Assembly: GCF_018687715.1 (NCBI RefSeq)
Contig: NC_056759.1
Location: forward strand, 2,831,501-2,895,500
Direction: 5' to 3'
DNA from: Carya illinoinensis
Lineage: Eukaryota > Streptophyta > Magnoliopsida > Fagales > Juglandaceae
DNA length: 64,000 nucleotides
In this document: in pieces, positions 34,991-46,923 of the stretch
Layout of the letters: every line of letters starts with the position of its first letter
Numbering within the stretch: the stretch's first letter is position 1
Program-made: the position numbers and the translations under genes
Notes under the pieces: generated by a model
Told to the model about the DNA's origin: nothing
Seen by the model: the letters and a program-made list of their open reading frames with translations, nothing else
The model's database searches: none

Positions 34991-35026
34991 TGAAACACTT
35001 CTCATATCCACACAGACATAAGTATT

Positions 35027-35826
35027 GGCACAAGCCAGTATCTTGGCTTGAATTGTCGAACTCAAAGGAGTGATAAGGTTGAGCATAACTATCGAAGTGA
35101 TAAGATTGAAAACTCCCACAAGTCATACTACAATAGTAGAGAGATCTTGAAGGATGAATGACTATCAATGACAACAACTTTAACCCGAAATGGTAGTTTG
35201 ACTAGTTAAGGAAATCTCAACAAATTGATTGAGCAAATCTCGGATTCAAAACAGAGCATATATTAGAGTATTTTCACAGAGCATATCTCGGATCATATCT
35301 TGGAACTTGACACAGGATATCTCAAAGCCAAAATAACTCAAATCACTCTCAGATAATCTCGGATTTTATGTTACTAGTTATATGGATTCTATGTAATATG
35401 TTTCGGATTTAATGTAACTTTGTTATCCCAATTTTTGTGTTTAAATAGAGGACATGGTCCTCTGGAACAAAAAAAAAAACGCAATTACATCTGCCTCCAA
35501 CCCCGGTACAGTTTGATTCGAAAGTTACTAAGTGCAGCCTTTGACATTGGTTTGGTGAAGAGGTCTGCTACTTGCTCTATAGTGGAGATATGCTCTGTGA
35601 AAATACTCCAAGATATGCTCTGTTTTGAATTCGAGATTTGCTCAATCAATTTGTTGAGATTTCCTTAACTAGTTAAACTACCATTTCGGGTTAAAGTTGT
35701 TGCCATTGATACTCCTTCTTCCTTGAACGTCTCTCCACTATTGTAGCATGAATTGTGGGAGTTTTCAACCTTATCACTCTTTTGAGTCCCACAATTACGC
35801 CGAGATGCTGGCTTGTGCGAATAATA
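35027..35826. mobile_element. Fold-back Copia remnant with 9-bp flanking direct repeat
   Basis: Arms of about 240 bp (35027-35290 and 35583-35819) are inverted copies at roughly 90 percent identity, outer ends GCACAAGCCAG / CTGGCTTGTGC. Between them, on the minus strand, 35580-35500 reads as a Copia RNase H tail (QVADLFTKPMSKAAL). ATAAGTATT occurs at 35018-35026 and again at 35824-35832, with a few extra bases at the right end. The F upstream region shows the unfilled sequence near 50045 (AAGTATTTCTATATTT). It looks like an inverted or rearranged LTR pair. Confidence 0.7.
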
Positions 35827-35832
35827 AGTATT

Positions 35833-36141
35833 TCTATCTTTAAATTGTCAAACAGCCGTAAACCTTGTTTGGATTAGTGTAAAGAAAGTGATTCCCATCA
35901 TGGTTACGCATCCAGCTCGTAGATGACAAAAGTAGTTCCGGTGAAAATAGAACAGATAAAGGAGAGATAGAAAAAACAAAAGAAGATAGACAAAAGAAGT
36001 GCACTGACAGCAAAAGGTGTTGGTGGAAGAGAAAACAATAAGAAATAAAAAGAAGGAAAGGAAAAGAAAAGTACGAAGTCGAAGAAAAAAATCGAAAACT
36101 ACAAGAAATTTGACAAAAGCAAGTTAATGGAAAATAAAAAT

Positions 36142-36227
<86 letters not shown>

Positions 36228-36375
36228 AGAAATTAAAGAACAACTAAGTTTCAATAACTACCAAGTCTTTTCGTATATATGTAGTTGTATAACAAGTCAT
36301 AATTTGATACATATTCTTCCCTCCAATTTTTCAACTACCCATTTGAAGATCATTCATTCAGATACTAGAACAAAA
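35833..36375 (+). promoter_or_regulatory. Upstream region of the DUF674 D stub
   Basis: Closely similar to 50045-50539 before copy F, from CAAACAGCCGTAAACC to the start codon. It contains an expanded GA tract not present at that length in F. Confidence 0.65.
36143..36223. repeat. (GA)n microsatellite, about 40 units
   Basis: Nearly uninterrupted GA run. Copy F has only about five GA units at the corresponding place (50366-50375). The Arg/Glu-repeat ORF across it is an artefact. Confidence 0.95.
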
Positions 36376-36420
36376 ATGGCAGAAACCAAGATAAGCCTGA
36401 AGTTGTTGACAGACAAGCTG
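36376..36420 (+). pseudogene. DUF674 copy D, first ~15 codons only
   Basis: It starts MAETKISLKLLTDK, exactly like other family members and after an F-type upstream region. At about 36420 it switches abruptly to R1 repeat sequence (TTGATATTGTCTATGCATTTTT). The remainder of the gene is missing. The frame stays open to 36546 through repeat sequence, so a short chimeric peptide is possible but not supported. Confidence 0.85.
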
Positions 36421-37370
36421 TTGATATTGTCTATGCATTTTTTTTATATATATATTTTGTTTATTTGGTTAATTAGTTATGTGTGTGGTGTTTTTGAAAC
36501 TAATATTTTAGACTCTATCATATCTGAGATAAAAAAAAAAATTTAAATCATTTGGATCAGAAAAACCAACTAACCCAACAAAAAAAACTTAAAATTGAAT
36601 TACACATGTAAACCAAATTGAACCAAATCAAAATCGAAAAAATTAAACCGAAGTCATTAGACCCCAAAATCAGTTCTTGGGTGAATGGTTTATATCAGAT
36701 TTCAAAATCGACTTAAATAAATTTAATTTTAAAATATATCTAAAATCAAATAGAACCGAACCCATTAGACCTCTAATTAAGAGATGAAGAAGAGAAACGA
36801 ATGCACGTGGCAGATAAAAATGCACCCATGACTACGTACATTTAAATGATGCAATCTCTTAAGACATGGACCTCAATAATAATTAGTTTGTAGACCCAAC
36901 TATTACTAAAATTCAAATAGTTGTAAACATTGTTAATATTATAGCCTAAAAGCAAGTCATTCCCCGATTGTTCCATCAGGCTCATGCATGTAACTGCTGG
37001 ACGGCACATGTACTCCCGTACAAATGAGAGTGACGGAAGAAACAAAAGAAAACAAAAGAAAATTAGAAAGAGTAATATATATATACATTCATTTTTACAA
37101 TTTTTTTTTATAGTTATATGGTAAGATAAGAGTATTTATAAAAAATATTATTATATTTATAAGTTATTTTTCTAAAAAATGACTCAAATCTAAACATAAT
37201 TATATAAAAAGTTCTAAAAATGATTGCAAAAAGTCTTGGAGGAAGAGAAGAGGTGAGAATAAACAGAAGCGAAGGAAGGGAAGATGATTTGTGTGAATTT
37301 GAGATAGTTCTTGAAAAAAAAAAGGGCAAACTTATAACAAAAATTTATTCAATTTCGGACACCTAAAAAA
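36421..37370 (+). repeat. R1 repeat copy 2 and upstream region of copy D2
   Basis: Homologous to 55140-56100 and, in part, to 7680-8291 plus 18411-18614. It shows what the upstream region of copy A looked like before the 10-kb insertion: about 175 bp (37028-37203) lie where 8292-18410 now is. Confidence 0.82.
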
Positions 37371-37848
37371 ATGGCAGAAACCAAGATTAGCCTGAAGCTT
37401 GTGATAGACGAGAAGAGAAACCGAGTGCTCCTCGCTGAAGTCGGCAAGGACTTTGTTGATTTCCTCTTAGAAGCCTTCACTTTGCCGGTCGTGACTGTCG
37501 CGCGCTTCCTGAAAAATGAAGACTTGGCAGGCAGCTTGCAAAGCCTCTACAATAGCATTGAAAACCTAAGTGACTCTTTCATCCAACTAGGACGAAGCAA
37601 AGATTTGGTGTTAAGACCCAAATTAGTAACGTCTAGAGATACAGGCTCCCTCATGCCAAGGGTCGATCACTGTGCGTTCTTGAAATTATATCGGTGTTTG
37701 AAGTCGAACTGCTATTGCCATGGTACTTACCTGTCTTCTATATCGGGCAGACGTTGTTTATCATGTGATTAAAAAATGAGCAACGAGGTAAGAATTGAAG
37801 AGCTAGAAAGTAGAAACAAGGCGAGTGGTAATTTCGATTTTGTGAAAG
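37371..37848 (+). pseudogene. DUF674 copy D2, truncated by Copia sequence
   Basis: Exon 1 from MAETKISLKLVIDEK to FDFVK. Closest to copy A, including the Cys segment (YRCLKSNCYCHGTY...GRRCLSC). A TAA at 37769-37771 stands where A has TCA (SCDSTM). At 37849 the gene is fused to the middle of a Copia RNase H. The 3' half of exon 1, the intron and exon 2 are missing. No target duplication at this junction, so it is a deletion or recombination breakpoint and not an insertion end. Confidence 0.9.
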
Positions 37849-38169
37849 TCTCAAGTGTATCACTCTCGAACAAAATACATAGATATCCGATTTGCTTTAT
37901 ACGTGAAATATTAGAAGAAGAGGACATCAAAGTTCAGAAGATTGGCACTAAAGATAATCTAGCAAATATGTTGACGAACGTCGTCACAAGGATCAAGTTC
38001 CAATATTGTTTGGACTTGATCAATATTGTACATTGCTGAGCACCCTCGGGTGCATTGGAGCTCATTCGATAGCGGAAGTCTCTCATGTCAAAAACGGAGG
38101 TGCATTCATTTGAAGAATGAATAAATTTGTAAGTAGATTGGTATGACACACTTGGGTGGATAGGGTGAT

Positions 38170-38520
38170 TGTTGAAAATAGCCACCTCAGTGTGAATGCA
38201 GAGATTAAACAGCTGTTGCACATGCACCGTCCATCGTCCAAATTGAAAATCAGCAACGTCCTATGGGTTAAAGATCAACTCTAGTTGTTACCTCACCATT
38301 AATTACAGTTGATCTTCAAGAGAGCTTCTCCTATAAAAGGAGAGCTCATATGTATAAACTTGAGTGGGCAAAACAAAGAGATAGTGGACATGAGAGAGAA
38401 ATTGTTGAGTGTTGTAATCTCATACAAACTCAGTAAATTTTGGCTCCAGTGGATATAGACAATTTGCTGAACCATTTAAATATCGTCTTGTGTGATTTTG
38501 GACAGGCTAGAGGTGTAACA
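38170..38520 (+). repeat. Middle LTR of the old Copia complex
   Basis: 351 bp, TGTTGAAAATAGCC... to ...AGGTGTAACA. It contains a CCTATAAAAGGAG promoter motif near 38331. Confidence 0.9.
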
Positions 38521-38917
38521 ATTGGTATCAGAGCTTTGGTTTGCACTGTCCAAAAATTCAGTTGATCGAAATCAACTTTTGACAACTCTAGGGTGTTCCT
38601 CGCATCAAGATGAATCCGTTACCACAAACGGAATAAAAAACGGAGGTCAGATGAGCCCGCATGCGCCTCACTCACAGCTAGAGATTGAAAGACACTCCCC
38701 CACGTGCCCCCAAGTGCCCTAAAGACTCTCTACGCATGCATCTCACGCGCCAGACGATTAGGACTGTTCATTTTTTCAGATCCCTTTTGGGCTTGATCTA
38801 AGCCATTTGGAGTTCAATTTCAATAATTAAATAGTGCATTCCAATTATTTGGATCATTTCGGACTCATCCGTACAGTTAGAATTTTGAAATTTTCTATCT
38901 AAATTTTTTAAATTCAT

Positions 38918-41900
38918 ATGGAAGGTTCTAGAAGAGATAAGAGCTCTAAAAATGCCAGTAGCTCTGCACGTCGGTCCACAGTGTCAAATGCCAAGTTCAA
39001 AGTTGATAAGTTTGATAGAACAAACAACTTCGGCATGTGACAATGCGAAGTAATGGACGTTTTGATCCAACAAGAGTTGAATATTGTATTAGAAGAAAAA
39101 CCAGATTATATGACTGAAAAAGATTGAAGAAAGCTTAATACCCAAGCTTGCAGTACAATCCAGTTATGCCTTACCAAATAGCAGAAATACTTTGTCATGA
39201 GAGAGACAAATGCAAGGGAAATTTGGCAAAAATTAGAAGATAAGTTCATGAAAAAGTGCATTGAGAACAATTTGTACTTGAAGAAAAAACTCTTCAAATT
39301 CCAGTTTCGTGAAGGATTTCTATGTCTGAACATCTGAATAGTTATAATCAAATTCTTGCTAATTTATTAAACTTGGATGTTGAAATCCAAGATGAAGATA
39401 AGGTTTTACTTTTATTAAATTCATTGCCTGATACATATGATCATTTAATTACTACACTATTGTATGGGAAGGAAAAGATCAGTTTTGATGATGTATCTAG
39501 TTCTTTAATTAGCAATGAGTACTACAGTAAAGATAAGCATGTACAGCTAGATACATCAAGTAAAGCGTTAACAGTAAGAGGGAGACCACAATCAAGGTAT
39601 CTTGGAAAGAAGAAAGGTTTTCAATCAAAAACCCGGACCACATCACATGGTTCATTAGTTGGAAGAAAACTCGCCAGCGACGAGTGTTCCTTTTGTCGCA
39701 ACAAAAAACACTGGAAGAATGATTGTCCCAAGTTGAAGAGACAACAGCAGAATCAATCTACCACAGTCAATGTAGATGACGATTAAGATTTTTCCTTGAT
39801 AAGTTCATCATCCATTTGTCATTCTGATAAATGGATTATGGATTCCGGATGTAACTATCACATGTGTCCCAATCGGGACTGGTTTATTGACTTCACAAAG
39901 ATTGAGGGTGAAACAGTACTTATGGGCAATGACAGTGCCTGTAAGACTCAGGGAATAGGTAGCATTTGATTAAAGCTACATGATGGCAGCGTCACGACTC
40001 TGAATCTCATCTCACTTGGATCTCTGGATTTAAAGGGATTCAAAATCCCCATTGAAGATGGAACTCTCAAAGTAGTAATAGGAGTTCAGGTGGCTATGAA
40101 GGATTTGAAGCGAGGAAACTTGTACTTCTTATAAGAAAGTACTGTTGATGGAAGAGCTTCCACATGCTGTGAGAAGCTAGATGAGACTGATGCCGACACC
40201 ACTAGTTTTTGGCATATGCGTATAGGACATGCTGAAGAAAAAGTTTTGCAAACACTGGTGAAGCAAGGCTTACTTAAAGGTGACAAGACTGGTAAATTAT
40301 CTTTCTGTAAGCACTGTATATTGGGAAAGCAGAGGTGGATCAAGTTTGAAACCACTGTAAACAATATACAGGGGATACTTGACTATGTACACTCGATGTT
40401 TGGGGACCTACCCAAAATGCATCTTTAGGAGGTAAGCATTGGTTTGTAACTTTTGTAAATGATTATTTTCGTCATGTGTGGGTGTATACGATGTAGAATA
40501 AAGATAAAGTGCTGAAAATCTTCCTTGATTGAAAGAAAATGATTGAGACTCAGACCGGCAGAAAAATCAAGCTGCTCAGATTTGATAATGGAGGTGAGTA
40601 CATTTCAAAGCTCTTCATGGAAGTATGCCGGAGAGAGGAAATTGTCAGACACTTCACGATACTAGAATGATGTGGCAGAACGGATGAACTGTATTTTACT
40701 AGAGAAAGTGCGATGTATGTTACTGGATGCTGGATTCAATAAACAATTTTAGGCTGAAGCTGTGACATATGCCTGTCACCTCATCAACCGACTACCCGCA
40801 ACTGCCAATGACGGGAAGATACCTATTGAAATGTGGAAATGTACACATGCTACTGATTATAACTCTTTACACGTTTTTGGATGTCCTGTTTACTATCATG
40901 CTAAAGAGAGTAAGTTTGATCCTAGAGCCAAGAAAGTAAAATTCTTAAACTTTAGTACTGGTATAAAAAGGTATAGACTTTAGTGCATAGAGTCTAAAAA
41001 GGTAATCATCGGTAGAGATGTTACATTCAACGAATCTGATATGCTTAAGTCACATAAGCATAAAGATTCCAATGAAGGCATCCATAATGGCGAAACACCA
41101 GATGATTTGCAGAATGTGAAGTTTATTACTTCAAAAAATTCGGGAGAGCATGGACAAGATAAAGTTGATAGTCCAGTTACAGTATTTCCACGTCAACCTG
41201 AATCAATAGCAACCAACAGGTCGAGACGAGAGAAACGTGTACCTACATATTTTGTAGACTATGTGACATATGCACTACTAGCTGAAGGGGGTGAGATCCC
41301 AACCACTTACAGAGAAGCCATACAATCCAGTGAATGAGTTGAATGGACAAAGGCAATAAATGAAAGATGCAGTCTCTTCACCAGAACTAGACTTGGGAGC
41401 TTGTGCTGTTTCCACAAGAAAAGAAGTCAATTGGTTGTAAGTGGATCTTTAATAAAAAAGATGATCAAGCTACTAAAACTGGAGTACGATATAAAGCTAG
41501 ATTAGTAGCCAAGGGCTATGCTCAGGCAGAGGGAATTGACTACAGTGAAGTATTCTCTATTGTTGTGAAGCATTCATCCATTCGGATATTGTTAGTTTTG
41601 GTTGTACAATGATCTTGAGTTAGCACATCTTGATGTAAAGACAACTTTCTTATATGGTGATCTAGAAGAGGAGATTTATCTGTCTCAACCAGAAGGTTTT
41701 AAAAAAGATAGAAAAGAAAATTGGGTCTACAGTCTGAAGAAGTCACTCTATGGCTTGAAACAGTCACCTCGGCAATGGTATAAGCGGTTTGACCACTTTA
41801 TGATGAATCTGAAATACACTTGTTGCCAATATGATTACTGTGTATATTTCAGAAAACTTGCAAATAGATATTTCATTTATTTGCTTTTATATGTAGATGA

Positions 41901-42861
41901 TATGTTAATTGCATGTAAAAACAAGGGGGAGATAAATCGTTTTAAAACTCAGTTGAATCATGAGTTTGAAATGAAATATCTGGGAGAATCATGAAGAATA
42001 TTGGGGATGGTGATCAGCAAAGATAGGGTAAAAGGTACAGTTCACCTTACTCAGAAGCAGTAGCTGAAGAGAATACTGCAACGCTTCAACATCGAATCGA
42101 AGACGAAGCCGGTGAGTACTCATATGGCCCCATATTTCAAGTTTAGTGCATCGCATTCTGCTAAAGATGATGAAGAGCAAGACTACATGAGGAATGTCTT
42201 ATATGCAAGTATTGTTGGAAGCTTAATTTATGTCATGGTGTGTACACGACCTGATATCTCCCAGGCCGTTAGCTTAGTTAGTCGCTATATGCATAATCTT
42301 GTAAATGTTCATTGGCATGCGGCTAAATGGATTCCAGGGTATATTTTAGGGATTGTAGATATTGGTTTGAAGTTCGAAAAGAGTGAAGATAGTCTAGTAA
42401 CTAGATATGTTGACTCAGACTATGCAGGTGATCTTGATAGACGCAGATCGACAACTGGATATGTGTTCACAATGGTTGAAGGACCAGTTAGTTGGCGATC
42501 AAATTTGCAGTCTACAATTGCACTATCATTCATGGAGGCTGAATACATGGCTATAATAGAAGTCGTGAAAGAAGTCATTTGGTTACAGGGACTGATAATA
42601 GACTTGGGCTTTAAGCAGCAAGAGGTTATCGTTTACTGTGACAGTCAAAGTGCAATTCATTTGGCCAAGAATCAAGTATATCACTCTCGAACAAAATATA
42701 TAGATGTCCGATTTCACTTTATACGTGAAATATTAGAAGAAGAGGACATCAAACTTTAGAAGATTGGCACTGAAGATAATCCAGCAGATATATTGACGAA
42801 AGTCGTCACATGGATCAAGTTCCAACACTGTTTGGACTTGATCAATATTGTACACTACTGA
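38918..42861 (+). pseudogene. Old Copia gag-pol, degenerate but with all domains
   Basis: Clearly related to the young element's polyprotein. Visible in order: gag (from 38918; EHLNSYNQIL near 39325), knuckle CSFCRNKKHWKNDC, protease DSGCNYHMC, integrase zinc region, integrase core (DNGGEY region), reverse transcriptase (YGLKQSPRQWY near 41750 and YVDDMLIACK near 41893), RNase H (DSDYAGDLDRR near 42415, YCDSQSAIHLAKNQ near 42640) and the C-terminal IKFQHCLDLINIVHY. Numerous nonsense codons and frameshifts break it (for example TGA for Trp near 39037). It shows what the young element has lost. Confidence 0.93.
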
Positions 42862-42991
42862 GCACCCTCGGGTGCATTGGAACGCATTCGATAGTTGAAA
42901 TCTCTCATGTCAAAGAAGGAGTTACATTCATTTGAAAAATGAATCAGTTTGTAAGTAACCTGGTATGACACACTTGGGTGGAGGAGGTGAT

Positions 42992-43342
42992 TGTTGAAAA
43001 TAGCCACCTAAGTATGAATGCAGAGATTAAACAACTGCTGCACATGCATTGTCCACTGTCCAAATTGAAAATCAGTACTGTCCTATGGGTTGAAGATCAA
43101 CTCTAGTTGTTAGCTTACCATTAATTACGGGTGATGTTCAGGAGAGCTTTTCTTATAAAAAGAGAGCTCATATATATCAACTTAAGTGGACAAAACAGAG
43201 AGATAGTGGACATGAGAGAGAAATTATTGAGTATTGTAATCTCATACAAACTCAATGAATTTTGATTCTAATAGACGTAAACAATTTGTTAAACTATTTA
43301 AATATCATCTTGTGCGATTTTAGACATATTAGAGGTGCAAAA
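42992..43342 (+). repeat. Right LTR of the old Copia complex
   Basis: 351 bp ending GGTGCAAAA; the usual terminal ACA is degraded. It is followed by CTTACAATCCC, the same flank as after the LTR ending at 30412. Confidence 0.88.
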
Positions 43343-46300
43343 CTTACAATCCCTTATATGATTTATAAGTGCCGAACATGTAGCTGGTAGATCGCTGACA
43401 AAAGTACTCTTGATGAAATGGAAATAGAAAAAAGAAAAAAGAAAAACGAAGTGCATCGGTAACAAAAAAAGGATGTGGTTGGAAAACTCTCAGTTAAAAA
43501 AATAATAATTCCATTTAAAGGTTCTTAAAAAAAAATTACAAAAATAGAGAGTGAGAGAGAGATTTGGAATTCAAGAGCACTGTTTTTCATATTACATTAA
43601 ATTGTTATTTAATTAAACTTAAATTAGAAAAAATAATTTAATTATTTAAATCATATCCTATCCAACTGTGACGAGGTGATACCAAAAGTAATAATAATGT
43701 TACATTATACTGATAGAACAAAGAAAAGCTAGTTGTCTTGAGAATGAATCTCTCTCTCTATATATATTTTAACTTAATAATTAAGGAAATATTTTTAATG
43801 ATATTTGCTTTTTTAAAATATTTAAGTGTATAAAAAAAAATTAATAAATACCAAATGACCTTATCAAGAGAATTTATCAGGCTAGAGAAAAATAGTAAGA
43901 CGAATACTTACAGTATTGCTTCTCCAAAACAAACAAAAACAGACACGGTTATTGGCTCGGTGGACAGCACGTAGGAGTGAACCAATGAGTCAACTTTTCG
44001 AGTAAAATGCCACTTGTCACACAGATAAATTTTAATTTCATTTAGATAATAAGACAATGATTTGTAAATAATGTTAAAATAATTTATGAATACTATCTGA
44101 AAATTGTATTCCTAAATAAGAACTTAAACTGAATGCTCCAAATGGGAGGAAACCAACAACCGCTTATCTCTTTGGAAGAAACTGCCGTTAGATACTAAAC
44201 TCTTTTTTTTTTTTAAGCATCTGTTGGATAGTAAACTTAATTTCAATTATTTCTTTAGTGTTTTCATATTCTTTTAAGTTACCGAGAAATATAAATATCA
44301 TTAATTTCAAGGGTATCTCATTACGAGCCACAGCAAGTTATATTTTGTTTTTACTTTTCTTTTACATATATTTTTTAATATTTTTTTAAAAATAAAATTA
44401 TTAAAAAATATTTACTTAATTATTAAATAAAAAATAAAAAATATATATATGTAAAAAAAAGAAGAAGCCAACGATAGCCCCATCGGTCTCCAAGCATTTC
44501 CCTAATTGCAAAGTCTTCTCATATTCTTCTCATATTTTTGGGGAAAGAAGAAAAAAAAGAGAAACCCTTGCATATTCTTGTCAGGATTCGCAAGCCTTCT
44601 CTCCAATTTTTCCACACCCCTCCTTGTAAAATGGCCATTGGCATTCTCTACCCATTCGAAGATCATTCATTCAGATACCAAAACAAAAATGGCAGAAACC
44701 AAGATAAGCCTGAACCTGTTGATAGACAAGAAGAGAAACCGAGTGCTGTTTGCTGAAGCAGGCAAGGACTTCGTTGATTTCCTCTTAGAAACTTTTACTC
44801 TGCCGGTCGTAACTGTCACTAGGTTCCTGAAAAATGAAGACACAGCAGGCTGCTTGCAAAGCCTGTACGATAGCGTCGTAAACCTGAGCGATACTTTCAT
44901 CCAGCAAGGAGTAAGAAAAGACTTGGTGTTGAAGCCCAGAGTAGTAACTTCTGGTGCTACAGACTCCCTTCTCTTGCCAAGGATCGAGTCCTACACATTC
45001 AGGAAATTCTATCGGTGTCGGAACTCGAATTGCATGAGTAACTACGGTGTTTACAAGTCTACTCGAACTGAGAAACATTGTTATGTATGCAACTCATTAC
45101 CAAATCAGATGCACGAGGAACCGCTCAGCGTTGAAGAGGTAATAAGCGAAAACAAGGAGAGTGGCAATTTCAGTTTCGTGAAAGAGATCGTCCCATACAT
45201 GGTAATGGATGACCTGAGGATGAAGCCCATGTCCGCCAACACTTTTGTTACTCTGCTCAATGAGTATAATGTCAAGGATGTGGGTGCGATTGAAGAGAAA
45301 GTGGTCGCTTTGGGCATGGATGAGGTATATATGGCAGTACCTTGTTTTCTTTCTTTTTGTTATTTCATTTTCATAATTCCTTAATATGATTTTCCTTTTG
45401 GACGAAGTTGGACTGTAACGTCGTTAAATTAATTATGCCCTCATTATCTGGTTATAAATGCGAGTCTTAAACCATTAGATAGACTATAGTGGCCATTTAT
45501 ATAAGCAATCAGACGTCGCTTACAACTTACAAACATAGGCTATTGCTATTCGATTGGAACTCAATTCTTTCTAAAATAATTCAGAAAAACAGATGGAAGA
45601 ATCAAAGGGTGGAAGAGCAGTACAGAAACCTTGGAATCCACAAAAAGCCAATCCATCCCCCTTGGTTTATGGTCCTCCTGTATTAATTTTCATACACGTT
45701 TGCAACCCCACTGTGAGAGTATTAATAGCAACCTGATCATACTGTATATATAGAGAGAAGAACAAAAGTAGTAACTATGGCGGAGTAAGTATACTGTTGC
45801 CATTGATTATATATATATACATATACATATACATATAACTATTTTGCTTCTAAATTTGTTTGTTGCCAGTGTGTGAAGTTGATCAAGGCTGCTCTGCAAT
45901 CCAAGACCGTTCTGACAGATGTCTTTCTGCCTAGATCATCTGAAACCGTGGAGTCAATCAAAACAAGTGGGACTTCTTAAGGAACAAATAAAGGAAGTTC
46001 TGCATTTCCGCCCGATGAATGAATTGCTGGAAAATACTATTATCTATTTAGAAATGGAATGGAATGTTTTAACTTGAAAATGGAATGTGCACTGCTAAAC
46101 TGTCTTTAAGAGCTACTTTGGGTGAGCTTCGAGCTAGCCTTCGAGTGTGTGCTACAAAATGGAAGGTGTATCAAACAGCAATATTTTTAGTAAACTCAAA
46201 AATATAAACAACAACAAAGATGCCATGCACAGAACGATGGTTTTTGATAAAAATATGTCGTTGGATTTTCCCCTTAAATGGATGTTTGTTCTAAGGATCG

Positions 46301-46923
46301 ACATGTTGATCAGGTATTTGCTAGATTTGAGTGTAATAGTTTTAGGAAATCTTAGGAACTCAAACCTACATTACGAAAATGCTTAATTAATGCAATATAT
46401 TAATTAGTTAGAAGATACTTGTGTCCATGAATCAAGATCGTGGGGCTAATGGTTGATCCTCTAAGTGTTGTAGGCCTGCAACCATTACTCGATCTGGTGT
46501 TATTGACCATGAAACCGAATAGATATTTAGCAAATTTAAAATACGTGCAGTGAAAGTGCTGTTATTGCACGCATCTGATGCTTAATTAATTAGTGATATG
46601 GTCGCGAAAGGAGTTCTAATTTTGGTTGACGAAGTTGGGGATTAGCATCCCCATAAAACATACATCCTGGTTCGCTTGTAGCATATTACTATCTTTTCAA
46701 AATATTTTATATCTTATTCTCAAATTTTTCTCTATCCTATTAAAATAATTTTTCTCTACTATTTCTTTATTATTATTTTTTACTAATTTCTTTGTACACC
46801 TTTAACTACCAATTTTTTGTCTTTCTAGGAAAGAGCGGAATAAAATGTTTTAACTTATTTTTTTTCACATTTTCATAATTATTTAATTATTTCTTGTACC
46901 CGTATTTTCGACTTTTCATCTAT
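43343..46923 (+). repeat. Segmental duplication unit, E version
   Basis: Collinear with 30413-34296 apart from the MITE and small indels. Homology ends at about 46923 (CTTTTCATCTATAA). Confidence 0.88.
44689..45980 (+). CDS. DUF674 protein, copy E
   Basis: The CDS joins 44689-45324 (212 codons) and 45870-45980, giving 248 residues. Plant DUF674 family, function unknown. MAETKISLNLLIDKKRNRVL at the start, Cys segment YRCRNSNC...HCYVC (C-x4-C-x15-C-x2-C), then the conserved C-terminal half with FVTLLNEYNVKD. Exon 2 stops after KTSGTS because GAA of the relatives is TAA, giving the shortest tail in the array. The TATA-like motif is weaker (CTTGTAAAA) than in B and C. An in-frame upstream extension to 44506 runs through the promoter block and is not used. 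Nearest relative is copy C. Confidence 0.87.

Larger units (their letters stand above)
37849..43342 (+). mobile_element. Old Copia complex: partial internal, LTR, internal, LTR
   Basis: 37849-38169 is the 3' end of an internal region (HSRTKHI-like RNase H to the polypurine tract). 38170-38520 is an LTR, followed by the primer-binding site TGGTATCAGAGC (38523) and a full-length internal region to 42991. 42992-43342 is a second LTR. The two LTRs differ at many positions, much more than those of the young element, so the complex is old. The shared LTR with internal sequence on both sides suggests recombination between LTRs of neighbouring elements. The right end joins DUF674 unit E at the same base as the Copia at 30412. 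Confidence 0.92.

Noticed and set aside
36127..36546. ORF with a long Arg-Glu repeat reading into the DUF674 D start
   Set aside because: The repeat is the GA microsatellite and the frame joins the DUF674 start by chance; the promoter block lies inside it.
37776..38039. 87-codon ORF joining DUF674 and Copia sequence as a possible fusion gene
   Set aside because: The upstream part of D2 already ends in a TAA and the frame merely continues across a recombination breakpoint; no evidence of a functional fusion.
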